From Anaerococcus pacaensis 9403502 (GTDB taxonomy: Bacteria; Bacillota; Clostridia; Tissierellales; Peptoniphilaceae): a stretch of 64,000 bases of DNA. The stretch lies in assembly GCA_000308255.3 (NCBI GenBank), contig HG326665.1:61828-125827 (forward strand), written 5' to 3'. Below are positions 1 through 7,829 of this stretch, one piece after another (position 1 is the first letter of the stretch; every line of letters starts with the position of its first letter). The translations under genes and the position numbers were made by a program. Under the pieces are notes generated by a model. That model had not been told where the DNA came from. It did not search any database and saw nothing but the letters and a program-made list of their open reading frames with translations.

Positions 1-121
1 ATTCTTCTACTTTTGTTTTGTTAAGATGAATATCAAAAGGCTTCCAAATGATTTTGTTACCTTGTTCTAGTGCACAGGCTGTAAACTTTTCTTTTGATAT
101 ATCTATTCCTATGGATATCAT
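1..121 (-). mobile_element. IS110-family transposase, 5' end only (runs off window)
   Basis: Reading the minus strand from an ATG at 121 gives about 40 residues beginning MISIGIDISKEKF and continuing to a KPFDIH segment, after which the window ends. The GIDISKxK start followed by a PFDI block is typical of the N-terminal DEDD (RuvC-like) domain of IS110-family recombinases; the first Asp is a predicted catalytic residue. A purine-rich ribosome site (AGAAAGAAG) lies upstream. The C-terminal Tnp_20-type serine domain is outside the window, so completeness cannot be judged. Family assignment is fairly sure, subgroup is not. Confidence 0.75.
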
Positions 122-306
122 TTTTTTAACTTCTTTCTTTTAATTTGTAGTTCCTACCTGCACCATTACACTCATTTTAGCTCGTGACACGGACGTTTTG
201 ACCAACCTGCTTAACCGAATATGAATAATGAAGAGGTAGATGACAGTTTTTATGACGGATATTTTAACCCTAAAAGACCCTCGTCATACTACTTCTTCAT
301 TATACA
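122..306 (-). ncRNA. IS110 left end with candidate bridge RNA
   Basis: This stretch between the transposase start and the neighbouring Fur-gene terminator has no ORF but strong RNA-like structure on the minus strand. An imperfect stem pairs 225-244 with 283-303 (about 17 of 20 pairs), enclosing an internal loop region, and a TATAAT-like -10 box lies at 299-304, right at the start of that stem. IS110 elements are known to encode a bridge (seek) RNA of about 180-200 nt in the non-coding end upstream of the recombinase, on the same strand, which is the position seen here. That this is such an RNA is inference from position and foldback; no covariance model was run. Confidence 0.45.
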
Positions 307-348
307 AAAATAGTGCAAGATAGAAATTACTTTCTTTCTTACACTATT
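307..348 (-). repeat. Inverted repeat next to IS110 end
   Basis: An imperfect hairpin (arms about 310-326 and 331-347, 14 of 17 pairs) followed on the minus strand by TTTTTG. It could be a terminator protecting the IS RNA from read-through of the Fur gene, or part of the IS end. The exact IS boundary is not visible. Confidence 0.45.
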
Positions 349-356
349 TATGGTAC

Positions 357-384
357 TAAAAAGACCCCGTATTTTACGGAGTCT
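357..384 (-). terminator. Rho-independent terminator of Fur-family gene
   Basis: On the minus strand GACTCCGT, a short loop and ACGGGGTC are followed by TTTTT. The stem begins at the stop codon of the regulator gene. Confidence 0.85.
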
Positions 385-832
385 ACGATTTGCATTTGGG
401 GCAAATACCCCTATATATGATTTCCTGGCTATTTACAGTATATGAATCAAGACTTTCTGGAAAAGCACTTGTACTTACCTCAAAATCTTCTATTAGCCCA
501 CATGATTCACATATAAAGTGACCGTGGACGTGTTTAGTAAATTCAAATCTCTTACTAGCCATGTTGAAATCTAATTCTTTGATAATCTTTTTATTTTTGA
601 ATAAGTTTAAGGTATTGTATACAGTTGCTTGACTGATAACAGGATCTATAGCTTTTACATCATTATAAATATTTTCAGCTGTGGGATGGCTATTGTCGTG
701 CTCTACTAAGTAATCAAGGATTAGAAGTCTCTGGTGTGATACTCTTATATCATGCTTTTCTAATATAGATTTTTCTTTATTTAACCTATCTTTTTGCTCT
801 AGGTTTTTTATATCATGAATTGTAGATTCCAT
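383..832 (-). CDS. Fur-family metalloregulator (Fur/PerR type)
   Basis: About 149 residues, the usual Fur length. An N-terminal winged helix (HDIRVSHQRLLILDYL, then HPTAENIYNDV and ISQATVYNTLNLF) is followed by the metal domain, with a His-rich KHVHGHF segment, a CESC pair and a C-terminal CPKC pair that should hold structural zinc. The open frame extends 22 codons upstream to 898, but the Met at 832 is the better start: AGAGAGGAAAAGCTAATG gives a good ribosome site and the promoter lies inside the longer frame. Whether it senses iron, peroxide or zinc cannot be decided from sequence; the operator resembles a Fur box. It sits where rpoB often follows rplL, and has its own promoter and terminator, so it is a separate unit. 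Confidence 0.88.
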   Translation of the reverse strand: MESTIHDIKNLEQKDRLNKEKSILEKHDIRVSHQRLLILDYLVEHDNSHPTAENIYNDVKAIDPVISQATVYNTLNLFKNKKIIKELDFNMASKRFEFTKHVHGHFICESCGLIEDFEVSTSAFPESLDSYTVNSQEIIYRGICPKCKS

Positions 833-853
833 TAGCTTTTCCTCTCTAAGCTC

Positions 854-882
854 AGTATACAATCTTTGATTAAGTTTATCAA
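854..882 (-). promoter_or_regulatory. Promoter with overlapping Fur-like operator
   Basis: TTGATA (877-882) and TATACT (854-859) are separated by 17 bp. The -35 box is part of a palindrome at 866-882 whose 15-bp core TGATAAACTTAATCA matches the 7-1-7 Fur box TGATAATNATTATCA at 11 of 14 positions, suggesting autoregulation. Confidence 0.7.
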
Positions 883-900
883 TATAATTTATGTACAATT

Positions 901-928
901 AAAAAAAGCTCATAAAGAGCTTTTTTTC
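901..928 (-). terminator. Terminator after rplL
   Basis: On the minus strand AAAGCTC, a short loop and GAGCTTT run into seven T. It closes the rpmG-rplL operon 10 bp after the rplL stop. Confidence 0.88.
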
Positions 929-937
929 GTTAGTTGA

Positions 938-1324
938 TTAAACTAATTCTACTTCAGCACCAGCTTCTTCAAGTTGTGATTTAAGTGCTTCAGCATCGTC
1001 TTTTGATAGACCTTCAGCTACTTTAGCTGGAGCGCCATCTACTAGAGCTTTAGCTTCTTTTAGACCAAGACCAGCTGCATCTTTAACTACTTTGATTACG
1101 TTGATTTTAGCTTGTCCAGCTGAGTTTAGCATTACGTCAAATGTAGATTTTTCTTCAGCTGCTGCTGCTTCTCCACCTGCTACTGCGCCAGGAGCTGCTG
1201 CTACTACTGCTGCTTGAGCTGTTACGTCAAATTCTTCTTCGATTGCCTTTACTAGGTCAGATAATTCTAGTACTGTAAGATTTTTGATATCTTCTAATAG
1301 TTGTGTTACTTTTTCACTTGCCAT
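938..1324 (-). CDS. rplL: 50S ribosomal protein L7/L12
   Basis: 128 residues, the normal size. N-terminal dimerisation helix ([15 protein letters not shown]), an Ala/Gly/Pro hinge around residues 40-55, and the C-terminal domain with KINVIKVVK and the [13 protein letters not shown] motif that contacts translation factors. It forms the multicopy stalk on L10. It lies 26 bp after rplJ, with an AAGGAGAATTAAA ribosome site, and is the last gene of the operon before a strong terminator. Identification is secure. Confidence 0.98.
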   Translation of the reverse strand: MASEKVTQLLEDIKNLTVLELSDLVKAIEEEFDVTAQAAVVAAAPGAVAGGEAAAAEEKSTFDVMLNSAGQAKINVIKVVKDAAGLGLKEAKALVDGAPAKVAEGLSKDDAEALKSQLEEAGAEVELV

Positions 1325-1350
1325 TTTAATTCTCCTTGATTTGATTAATA

Positions 1351-2067
1351 TTATTCAGCATCTTCTGCTGTTTCTTCAGTTTTTTCTTCTACTTCTTCTG
1401 TTTGAGTTTCTTCTGTCTCTGGTGCATCTTCAGCTGCTGGTGCTTCAGTTTCGATTGTTTCTTCTACTGCTGTTTTTTCTTCACTAGCTACTGCATTGCC
1501 AGCAACTGCAGATATATCACTAGCACCAGCTTCTTCAGCTTTAGTGCGTACTGCATCAAGTGCAAGAGCAATTTTAGCAACAGTGTTGTTAAGGTCACCA
1601 GCAAGAGTTCTGATTGGTGATTGGATTACATTTGCAAGCATAGAGTAAAGTACTTCTTTAGCTGGTAATGATGCAATAGCAATCATTTGATCAGCATTTT
1701 GGAAAGCTCCTTCTACAACACCTGCTTTGATTGTAAGTTTGTCTTTGTTTGCGTCGTCTTCTTTTCTATAGTCAACGGCAATTTTTGGTCCATCTACTAG
1801 GTCTCCATTAGAGAATACTAGTGCATTTGCACCTTTAAGCTCATCTGTAATTTCACCAAATCCTAGCTCTTCAAATGCAAATCTCATCATTGTATTTTTG
1901 TAAACTTTGTACTCTGCATTTGCATCTCTGAATTTATTACGTAAATCAGTGATTTCAAGTACATCCATTCTATCAAAGCCTACAAGTGTTACTGATTCAG
2001 CATTTTCAATTTTTTCTTTGATTTCATTTACAACTTCTTGTTTAGCTGCTATAGCTTTTTCGCTCAC
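1351..2067 (-). CDS. rplJ: 50S ribosomal protein L10, with long acidic tail
   Basis: L10 anchors the L7/L12 stalk to 23S rRNA. Residues 1-180 are a normal L10: N-terminal rRNA-binding domain ([34 protein letters not shown]) and the C-terminal helix that carries L7/L12 dimers. The protein is 238 residues against about 165-175 usually; the extra 55 or so residues are almost only Glu, Thr, Ala and Asp. The start is GTG with AGGAGGTGAAAAA ahead of it. The leader upstream predicts autogenous control by L10-L12. The acidic tail is the odd feature; it reads in frame with no sign of a frameshift. Confidence 0.97.
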   Translation of the reverse strand: MSEKAIAAKQEVVNEIKEKIENAESVTLVGFDRMDVLEITDLRNKFRDANAEYKVYKNTMMRFAFEELGFGEITDELKGANALVFSNGDLVDGPKIAVDYRKEDDANKDKLTIKAGVVEGAFQNADQMIAIASLPAKEVLYSMLANVIQSPIRTLAGDLNNTVAKIALALDAVRTKAEEAGASDISAVAGNAVASEEKTAVEETIETEAPAAEDAPETEETQTEEVEEKTEETAEDAE

Positions 2068-2103
2068 TTTTTCACCTCCTAAAGGCTTACCGTGGTATAT
2101 ATA

Positions 2104-2161
2104 AAAATCCCCACATCGTAAGCATAATTAACCCATGTTAAGTATGCTTACATCGGTGGGG
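2104..2161 (-). terminator. Attenuator hairpin between L10 leader and rplJ
   Basis: On the minus strand a long stem (arms 2109-2132 and 2138-2161, about 20 pairs) is followed by TTTTTATA. It lies between the L10-binding leader and the rplJ ribosome site, where a leader-controlled terminator is expected. Confidence 0.7.
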
Positions 2162-2248
2162 ATGTAAGTTAAAATTCTCCCACCTATACGCAATTATTAA
2201 ACCTTGCGGTCTGCGTAGTCTTTGGTAGCCTGTTTATTTGACTATGAT
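2162..2248 (-). promoter_or_regulatory. Ribosomal protein L10 leader
   Basis: The 220-bp gap between rplA and rplJ contains, on the minus strand, ACCAAAGACTACGCAGACCG followed by GCAAGGTTTAATAATTGCG. This resembles the kink-turn/internal-loop region of the Firmicute L10 leader, which binds the L10(L12)4 complex. Position directly before rplJL supports the call. A covariance search was not possible. Confidence 0.7.
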
Positions 2249-2288
2249 ATTATATCACTATTTTTTATATAATGCAAATAGTTTTTTA

Positions 2289-2999
2289 TTATTTTTCAAC
2301 TAAGTCCATTGCTCTTTGTGGAGATAGTTTAACACCAGGTCCCATTGTTGATGTAACAGTGATTGATCTGATATATCTACCTTTAGATGCAGCTGGTTTG
2401 TCTTTTACGATAGCTGTAACTAGAGCACGGATGTTGTCTGCAAGTTTTTCTGTACCAAATGATACTTTTCCAGTTGGAACGTGAATTAAGTTTGCTTTGT
2501 CAGTTCTGTATTCTACTTTACCTGCTTTGATTTCAGCGATAGCACCAGCAACATCCATTGTAACTGTACCAGTTTTTGGGTTTGGCATAAGACCTTGAGG
2601 TCCTAGGATTCTACCAATTTTACCTACTGTTGCCATCATGTCAGGGGTAGCGATTACTACATCAAAGTCTAGCCAGTTTTCTTTTTGAATTCTATCTGCT
2701 AGTTCATCTCCACCTGCATAGTCTGCACCTGCATCTAGAGCTTCTTGAACTCTATCTTCTTTTACGAATGCTAGAATTTTTTGTTCTTTACCTGTACCGT
2801 GTGGAAGTACGATTGTACCACGTACTTGTTGGTCAGCGTGACGGCTGTCAACACCGAGTTTTAGGTGTAGTTCTACTGTTTCATCAAAGTTTGCTTTAGC
2901 TGATTTTTCAACTAGTTCTAAAGCATCTGTTAATTCATATTCTTGTGTAGAATCATATGATTGTTTAGATTCTAAATATTTTTTTCCTCTTTTAGCCAT
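2289..2999 (-). CDS. rplA: 50S ribosomal protein L1
   Basis: 236 residues, normal L1 length. Starts [16 protein letters not shown]; contains the family patterns [29 protein letters not shown] and [21 protein letters not shown]1 forms the mobile L1 stalk at the E site and in many bacteria represses its own operon. It lies 29 bp after rplK with a TAGGAGGAATTAA ribosome site. Nothing unusual. Confidence 0.98.
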   Translation of the reverse strand: MAKRGKKYLESKQSYDSTQEYELTDALELVEKSAKANFDETVELHLKLGVDSRHADQQVRGTIVLPHGTGKEQKILAFVKEDRVQEALDAGADYAGGDELADRIQKENWLDFDVVIATPDMMATVGKIGRILGPQGLMPNPKTGTVTMDVAGAIAEIKAGKVEYRTDKANLIHVPTGKVSFGTEKLADNIRALVTAIVKDKPAASKGRYIRSITVTSTMGPGVKLSPQRAMDLVEK

Positions 3000-3028
3000 T
3001 TAATTCCTCCTAGTGGTCCTAGCGACTT

Positions 3029-3457
3029 TTAGTCTTCCACTGTAACTCCCATGCTTCTTGCTGTACCAGCTATCATACTTACAGCTGCATCAAGGCTTGC
3101 TGCATTTAGGTCTTTCATCTTTGTGTTTGCAATTTCTTCCAGTTGTGCACGTGTGATAGAACCTACTTTGTTTTTGTTTGGTTCACCTGAACCTTTGTTT
3201 AGGTTGATAGCTTTTTTGATTAATACTGGTGCTGGTGGTGTTTTAGTAATGAATGTAAAGCTTCTGTCCGTATATACTGTAAGCTCTACCGGTATAATCA
3301 TCCCAGCTTGGTCAGCTGTTTGTGAATTAAATGCTTGCACGAAGTCCATGATATTGATTCCGTGAGGACCTAGTGCTGTACCTACTGGTGGTGCTGGGCT
3401 TGCTCCGCCTGCTGGCACTTGTAATTTAACGACTGCTTGTACTTCTTTATCTGCCAT
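3029..3457 (-). CDS. rplK: 50S ribosomal protein L11
   Basis: 142 residues. The N-terminal domain has the Pro-rich [19 protein letters not shown] signature that binds the thiostrepton/GTPase centre, and the C-terminal domain binds 23S helices 43-44 ([36 protein letters not shown]). Strong AAGGAGGTAAATT ribosome site. It lies in the usual nusG-rplK-rplA order. Confidence 0.98.
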   Translation of the reverse strand: MADKEVQAVVKLQVPAGGASPAPPVGTALGPHGINIMDFVQAFNSQTADQAGMIIPVELTVYTDRSFTFITKTPPAPVLIKKAINLNKGSGEPNKNKVGSITRAQLEEIANTKMKDLNAASLDAAVSMIAGTARSMGVTVED

Positions 3458-3519
3458 AATTTACCTCCTTGTGGTCATATCGGGGGTTTACCCTCCCACG
3501 TTCTGACAGTATCTTTTAA

Positions 3520-4125
3520 TTAGATTACTTCGATATCCGCAAAGTCCAAATCTATTTGAGTATCTCTACCAAATATATCTACTGTAGCCTTGATGGCTTG
3601 TTTTTCTTTATCAACATCAGTTACAGTTGCAACAAAGTCTTTAAATGGACCTGCGATGATATTTATATCATCCCCAATTGCTACATTTATATCGAGTACG
3701 ACTTTTTCTTCTTTGACACCAAACTTTCTTACTTCAGCTGGTGTAAGTGGAACAGGTTTTCTATCTGGTCCTACAAAGCCGGTTACCCCTTGGGTATTTC
3801 TGATGATATACCAACTTCTATTGGTGATATTCATCTTAACCATTACATAGCCTGGGAATAATTTTCTCGTTTTGACTTTCTTTTGGTCATTTTTTACTTC
3901 GACGTATTCTTCGGTAGGTACGGTGACATCGATGATGTCTGGATCTTGTTCATTTTCGATCATAGACCTTATTTTGTCACACACCCTGTTTTCATAGCCA
4001 GTATATGTGTGAACTACATACCACTTAGCATTGTCTGAAGCTTCATTTTCAGTTTCATTTACAGTATCTTCTACTGCATCTGCTTGTTCTTCTAGGGGTT
4101 CGTTTCTATCGAAATTTTCGCTCAT
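3520..4125 (-). CDS. nusG: Transcription termination/antitermination factor NusG
   Basis: 201 residues: an NGN domain beginning at AKWYVVHTYTGYENRVCDKI (about residue 34), the LFPGYVMVKM motif, and a C-terminal KOW domain (GDDINIIAGPFKDFVATVTDVD). NusG binds the RNA polymerase clamp and links it to Rho or ribosomes. The first 33 residues form an acidic extension not present in short NusG proteins. It follows secE by 8 bp in the standard secE-nusG order. Confidence 0.97.
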   Translation of the reverse strand: MSENFDRNEPLEEQADAVEDTVNETENEASDNAKWYVVHTYTGYENRVCDKIRSMIENEQDPDIIDVTVPTEEYVEVKNDQKKVKTRKLFPGYVMVKMNITNRSWYIIRNTQGVTGFVGPDRKPVPLTPAEVRKFGVKEEKVVLDINVAIGDDINIIAGPFKDFVATVTDVDKEKQAIKATVDIFGRDTQIDLDFADIEVI

Positions 4126-4133
4126 TTAAGCAC

Positions 4134-4316
4134 CTACAAGAATAAACCTAATAGGAGACCAAATAGTTGGTCTAATAAATAGATTAGAACAGCTGTAATA
4201 GCTGAGATAAGTAACACAATGCCTGTATACTCTAGTGTAGTTTTTCTAGTAGGCCATTGGATCTTTTTTCTTTCCCTATTTACAGATGCAAAAAAGCCTT
4301 CATCTTTTTTAGCCAT
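4134..4316 (-). CDS. secE: Preprotein translocase subunit SecE
   Basis: 60 residues, the short single-span Gram-positive form. The amphipathic segment VNRERKKIQWPTRKTTLEYT has the conserved W-P-T/S motif, and one membrane helix follows (IVLLISAITAVLIYLLDQLFG). SecE clamps SecY in the translocon. It sits between rpmG and nusG as in most Firmicutes. Confidence 0.96.
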   Translation of the reverse strand: MAKKDEGFFASVNRERKKIQWPTRKTTLEYTGIVLLISAITAVLIYLLDQLFGLLLGLFL

Positions 4317-4327
4317 TACTTATGCTC

Positions 4328-4477
4328 CTATTTTGTTTCTCTGTGGACTGTGTGCTTTCTGCAGAAAGGACAATACTTGTTTAATTCAAGTCTTTCTTGG
4401 TGATTTTTCTTGTTTTTAGTAGTATCGTAATTTCTGTTCTTGCATTCAGTGCATTCCATCTTTACTTTATCTGCCAT
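4328..4477 (-). CDS. rpmG: 50S ribosomal protein L33
   Basis: Short gene of 49 codons: starts [12 protein letters not shown] and ends [16 protein letters not shown]. Two CxxC pairs (CTEC and CPFC) make it the zinc-binding C+ form of L33. The ribosome site TAGGAGGTGTTTTA precedes ATG at 4477. It is first in the rpmG-secE-nusG-rplKAJL operon, 11 bp before secE. Confidence 0.97.
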   Translation of the reverse strand: MADKVKMECTECKNRNYDTTKNKKNHQERLELNKYCPFCRKHTVHRETK

Positions 4478-4523
4478 TAAAACACCTCCTATTTTTATAT
4501 ACGGATAATTCCTACAAGTGAAT

Positions 4524-4552
4524 ATAATACCACCTGATAAGTCCTATGTCAA
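4524..4552 (-). promoter_or_regulatory. Promoter of the rpmG-rplL operon
   Basis: TTGACA (4547-4552) and TATTAT (4524-4529) with a 17-bp spacer on the minus strand, followed by about 45 nt of leader and the rpmG ribosome site. A near-consensus housekeeping promoter, as expected for ribosomal genes. Confidence 0.85.
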
Positions 4553-4553
4553 C

Positions 4554-4871
4554 CTAGATTTCTTCTAGATTATCATAAAATACCTTTCTTTTTTTCATCA
4601 AAAATGATCTCATATCATCCATATCATGATTTGAAAAACATTGGTCCTGATAGCCTAGTAGTATTTCTTCGATATCTGGCAGTATAAATACTCCTTCATC
4701 AAACATTTTTCCAAGATAAATATCCTCCCTATCATAATAGACTTCTGGCGGATAATCATCGAGCTTACTAGTATCAAATACTACAAAGCTATCTTCTGTA
4801 TATACCTTGTTGTTTACTACTAGAACTCGCTCTTTTAGGTCTACTTCCCTACCAGTCTTATAATCTTTCAT
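4554..4871 (-). CDS. Small acidic protein of unknown function
   Basis: 105 residues, not recognised. No signal peptide or membrane segment is visible. It is acidic and rich in Asp, Tyr and Phe in the middle (DDYPPEVYYDREDIYLGKMFDEG), with a basic patch near the end (LMKKRKVF). It starts directly after the glmM stop with no gap and only a weak ribosome site, so it is probably translated from the glmM transcript. Its stop lies 2 bp from the -35 box of the ribosomal operon promoter. Confidence 0.65.
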   Translation of the reverse strand: MKDYKTGREVDLKERVLVVNNKVYTEDSFVVFDTSKLDDYPPEVYYDREDIYLGKMFDEGVFILPDIEEILLGYQDQCFSNHDMDDMRSFLMKKRKVFYDNLEEI

Positions 4872-6218
4872 TTATAGACTAAGCCCTTCTTTATATATAA
4901 CATCGACAATTTCAGCTGCAGATGATTTTGCTAATTCATCAGTTTCTGCTTCTACCATTACTCTAATAAGTGGTTCTGTACCAGAAGCTCTTACTAATAC
5001 CCTTCCGCTGCCGTCAAGTTTGTTATTGATTTCTTCTACTTTATTGTTTACATTTACGTTATTTAAGACAGCTTCTTTGTCAGTTACTTTTACATTTTCT
5101 AAGACCTGAGGATAGATAGTTAGGTCACGAGTTAGAGTTTTGAGATCTGATTTTTGGTCAATCATTGCTTCCATTATTCTAAGAGAAGTAAGGATACCAT
5201 CACCGGTGTTAGCATATTTACCAAAGATAACATGGCCTGATTGTTCTCCCCCTAGCTCATAATCGTGGTCATCCATTTCTTGGTGAACATACTTATCCCC
5301 TACTTGAGTCTTCACATATCCTATACCTAAATTATCAAAAGCCTTGTATAGGCCAATGTTACTCATAACTGTAGTTACTATAGTATTGCTTTCTAGTTTC
5401 CCCTCATCTTTCATATGTTTACCACATATATAAAGGATAGCATCACCATCGACCACATTGCCATCACTATCGACAGCTATACATCTATCCGCATCTCCGT
5501 CAAAAGCAAATCCCACATCTAGGCCATTTTCTACTACGTATTTTTGTAAGTGCTCAATGTGAGTCGATCCTGCCTCTACATTGATATTAAAACCATCTGG
5601 CTTATCATTTATCACATATGTATCAGCACCTAGGGCATCATAAACTGGTTTTGCAATTGTAAAACTTGCTCCATTTGCACAGTCAAGCCCTACTTTAAAT
5701 CCTTCAAAGGACTTATCTACTGTTTGGATTAGATAAGCTATATATCTATTACGGCCACCGATAAAATCTACTGTTCTACCTATCTTATCCCCTACGGCAA
5801 GGTCAATATCAGTGATGTCAGAGTCTATGTATTTTTCTAGATCTTCTAAGAACTCTTCATCCATTTTTTCTCCATCAGAATTTATTAGTTTGATACCATT
5901 ATCATAGTATGGATTGTGGCTAGCAGTAATCATTACCCCGCAGTCAAAATTCTCAGTTCTTACTATATAAGATACTGATGGTGTTGGTGTTACATGGAGT
6001 AGGTGGGCATTTGATCCAGAAGAGGTAATACCAGCTGATAGCGCATCTTCAAACATGTATGAAGAACGTCTGGTATCTTTACCTATTACTATCCTTCCAC
6101 CACGGCCATTTTTTGGTGCAAAGTAATCTCCTAAAAATCTACCGATTTTAAAAGCATGGTAAACATTCAAGCCCTCATTTGCTTCGCCTCTAAATCCGTC
6201 AGTTCCAAAATATTTCAT
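4872..6218 (-). CDS. glmM: Phosphoglucosamine mutase
   Basis: 448 residues. Converts glucosamine-6-phosphate to glucosamine-1-phosphate for UDP-GlcNAc and peptidoglycan. Starts MKYFGTDGFRGEANE; the active serine lies in TASHNPYYDNGIK; the metal loop is DGDADRCIAVD; the sugar loop is GEQSGH; the phosphate site RASGTEPLIRVMVE is near the end. All four phosphohexomutase signatures are present, and FGTDGxRG/VMVE favour GlmM over other mutases. The AGGAGG ribosome site is well placed. It is divergent from the aldehyde dehydrogenase. Confidence 0.96.
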   Translation of the reverse strand: MKYFGTDGFRGEANEGLNVYHAFKIGRFLGDYFAPKNGRGGRIVIGKDTRRSSYMFEDALSAGITSSGSNAHLLHVTPTPSVSYIVRTENFDCGVMITASHNPYYDNGIKLINSDGEKMDEEFLEDLEKYIDSDITDIDLAVGDKIGRTVDFIGGRNRYIAYLIQTVDKSFEGFKVGLDCANGASFTIAKPVYDALGADTYVINDKPDGFNINVEAGSTHIEHLQKYVVENGLDVGFAFDGDADRCIAVDSDGNVVDGDAILYICGKHMKDEGKLESNTIVTTVMSNIGLYKAFDNLGIGYVKTQVGDKYVHQEMDDHDYELGGEQSGHVIFGKYANTGDGILTSLRIMEAMIDQKSDLKTLTRDLTIYPQVLENVKVTDKEAVLNNVNVNNKVEEINNKLDGSGRVLVRASGTEPLIRVMVEAETDELAKSSAAEIVDVIYKEGLSL

Positions 6219-6300
6219 ATAGCCTCCTATACTTAGTATGTCTATTAGTTTTACCTATATTATACACTCATGCCAAAAATCATAAAAGTATGACAAGTAA

Positions 6301-6328
6301 TTGCAAATATATATTGATTATGTATAAA
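6301..6328 (+). promoter_or_regulatory. Probable promoter of aldehyde dehydrogenase gene
   Basis: TTGCAA (6301-6306), 16-bp spacer, TATAAA (6323-6328), then a 35-bp leader to the start codon. The intergenic region is shared with the divergent glmM. Confidence 0.55.
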
Positions 6329-6363
6329 TCATAAGGGGTATTAAATTTATAGAGGTGATTATA

Positions 6364-7788
6364 ATGGATATTAAAAATTTGAATAATGAAAAACTTTATA
6401 TAAATGGAGAATTCGTAGACAGCAAATCTGGTAAATGGATTGATGTAGAAAATCCTGCTACCGAAGAAATTATAGCAAAGATTCCTTTTGCTAACAAAGA
6501 AGATATAGATGCTGCAGTAGATGCAGCCTATGAGGCATTCCCAAGCTGGTCACAAACTGACCTAAGCGAGAGAATTGCTATCATAGAAAGATTTAACGAA
6601 TGGCTTAAGGCACACCTTGATGACTTTGATGAACTTATCCTACTTGAGCTGGGTATACCAAAACACATTGGCCATAAGTCACAAGTAGAAAGACAAGCAA
6701 AAAGGGTAGAAACTTTTATCGAACAAGTACAAAATATAAAAACTGAAGAAGAAGTGCCAGGCGGGCTATTAGTTCGTGAACCAGTTGGTGTAGTAGCATC
6801 TATCACCCCATGGAACTATCCACTTGGCCAAATTATACAAAAAGTAATACCTGCCCTCCTATCTGGTTGTACTGTAGTACAAAAACCAGCAACTCTTACA
6901 CCGCTGACTGCTTATCTATTTGCTCAAGGTCTGATTGAAGCTGGCGTGCCAAAAGGTGTATTTAACCTAATCACAGGCAACGGATCTGATGTGGGTAGCA
7001 TATTAAACTCAAATAAAAAAGTAGCTATGGTATCATACACAGGTTCACTTGATGGTGGAGCTATGGCTGGTAAAAATGCTATGGATACAGCTAAGAAAGT
7101 AGTCCTTGAACTAGGTGGTAAATCACCAGCTGTTTTCCTAAAGGGTGCTGACATCGAAGCTGGTGTAAAACAAGTACTTAATTCAGTATTTAATAACGTA
7201 GGCCAAACGTGCTCTTGCTTTTCTCGTGCTGTTGTTACTGAAGATATCTACGATGAAGTAGTAGATGAATTCCTAAAGCAATATGAAAACTACCCAGTAG
7301 GTAAACCTACCGAAGATTCTACAGTAGTTGGCCCTCTATCAAGTCTAAAACAATTTGAACGTGTCCAAGAATACATTCAAAAAGGTCTAAACGAAGGTGC
7401 AGAATTAGTACGTGGCGAGCTTCCAGTAAAACCTGAGACAGGATACTATGTACAACCTGCTATCTTTACCGGTGTTAAACCAGGTATGACCATCCATGAT
7501 GAAGAAATCTTTGGTCCGGTACTTTCAATCATAATAGTAGCTGACATTGATGAAGCAATTGAAGTGGCAAATGCTGTAGACTATGGCCTATCTTCAGCTG
7601 TAATGGGTGAAGAAGAAGCTGCTCTTAAAGTAGCTCATGCTATAAAAGCTGGTGATTGCTATGTAAATGGCGGCGGCAAAGGCGGATCCAACATGCCATT
7701 TGGTGGCTACAAACAATCTGGTATAGGCCGTGAAGGTGGAATCTACGGACTGCTTGAATACTACGAAATCAAATCTATATATAAATAA
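6364..7788 (+). CDS. NAD(P)-dependent aldehyde dehydrogenase
   Basis: 474 residues, normal ALDH length. The oxyanion Asn is in SITPWNYPLGQ, the cofactor segment in VSYTGSLDGG, the general base Glu in LELGGKSPAVF and the catalytic Cys in NVGQTCSCFSRAVV. The C-terminal half ends with the family motif FGGYKQSGIGREGGIYGLLEYYEIKS. Substrate cannot be read from sequence; relatives oxidise betaine aldehyde or general aliphatic aldehydes. An upstream in-frame GTG at 6355 is part of the ribosome site AGAGGTGAT, so ATG at 6364 is chosen. It is monocistronic with its own promoter and terminator. Confidence 0.93.
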   Translation: MDIKNLNNEKLYINGEFVDSKSGKWIDVENPATEEIIAKIPFANKEDIDAAVDAAYEAFPSWSQTDLSERIAIIERFNEWLKAHLDDFDELILLELGIPKHIGHKSQVERQAKRVETFIEQVQNIKTEEEVPGGLLVREPVGVVASITPWNYPLGQIIQKVIPALLSGCTVVQKPATLTPLTAYLFAQGLIEAGVPKGVFNLITGNGSDVGSILNSNKKVAMVSYTGSLDGGAMAGKNAMDTAKKVVLELGGKSPAVFLKGADIEAGVKQVLNSVFNNVGQTCSCFSRAVVTEDIYDEVVDEFLKQYENYPVGKPTEDSTVVGPLSSLKQFERVQEYIQKGLNEGAELVRGELPVKPETGYYVQPAIFTGVKPGMTIHDEEIFGPVLSIIIVADIDEAIEVANAVDYGLSSAVMGEEEAALKVAHAIKAGDCYVNGGGKGGSNMPFGGYKQSGIGREGGIYGLLEYYEIKSIYK

Positions 7789-7790
7789 AA

Positions 7791-7829
7791 ATTAAAAACT
7801 AGAAGAGAATTTATCTTCTAGTTTTTAAT
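7791..7829. terminator. Bidirectional terminator
   Basis: A perfect 13-bp stem (7794-7806 with 7814-7826) flanked by A-rich and T-rich tracts. It serves the aldehyde dehydrogenase (plus) and the end of the purine operon (minus); the latter's last stop lies inside it. Confidence 0.85.

Noticed and set aside
1284-1487. Plus-strand frame of 67 codons, Leu/Phe-rich
   Set aside because: Antisense to the repetitive acidic end of rplJ and start of rplL; composition is the complement of Glu codons and it has no ribosome site.
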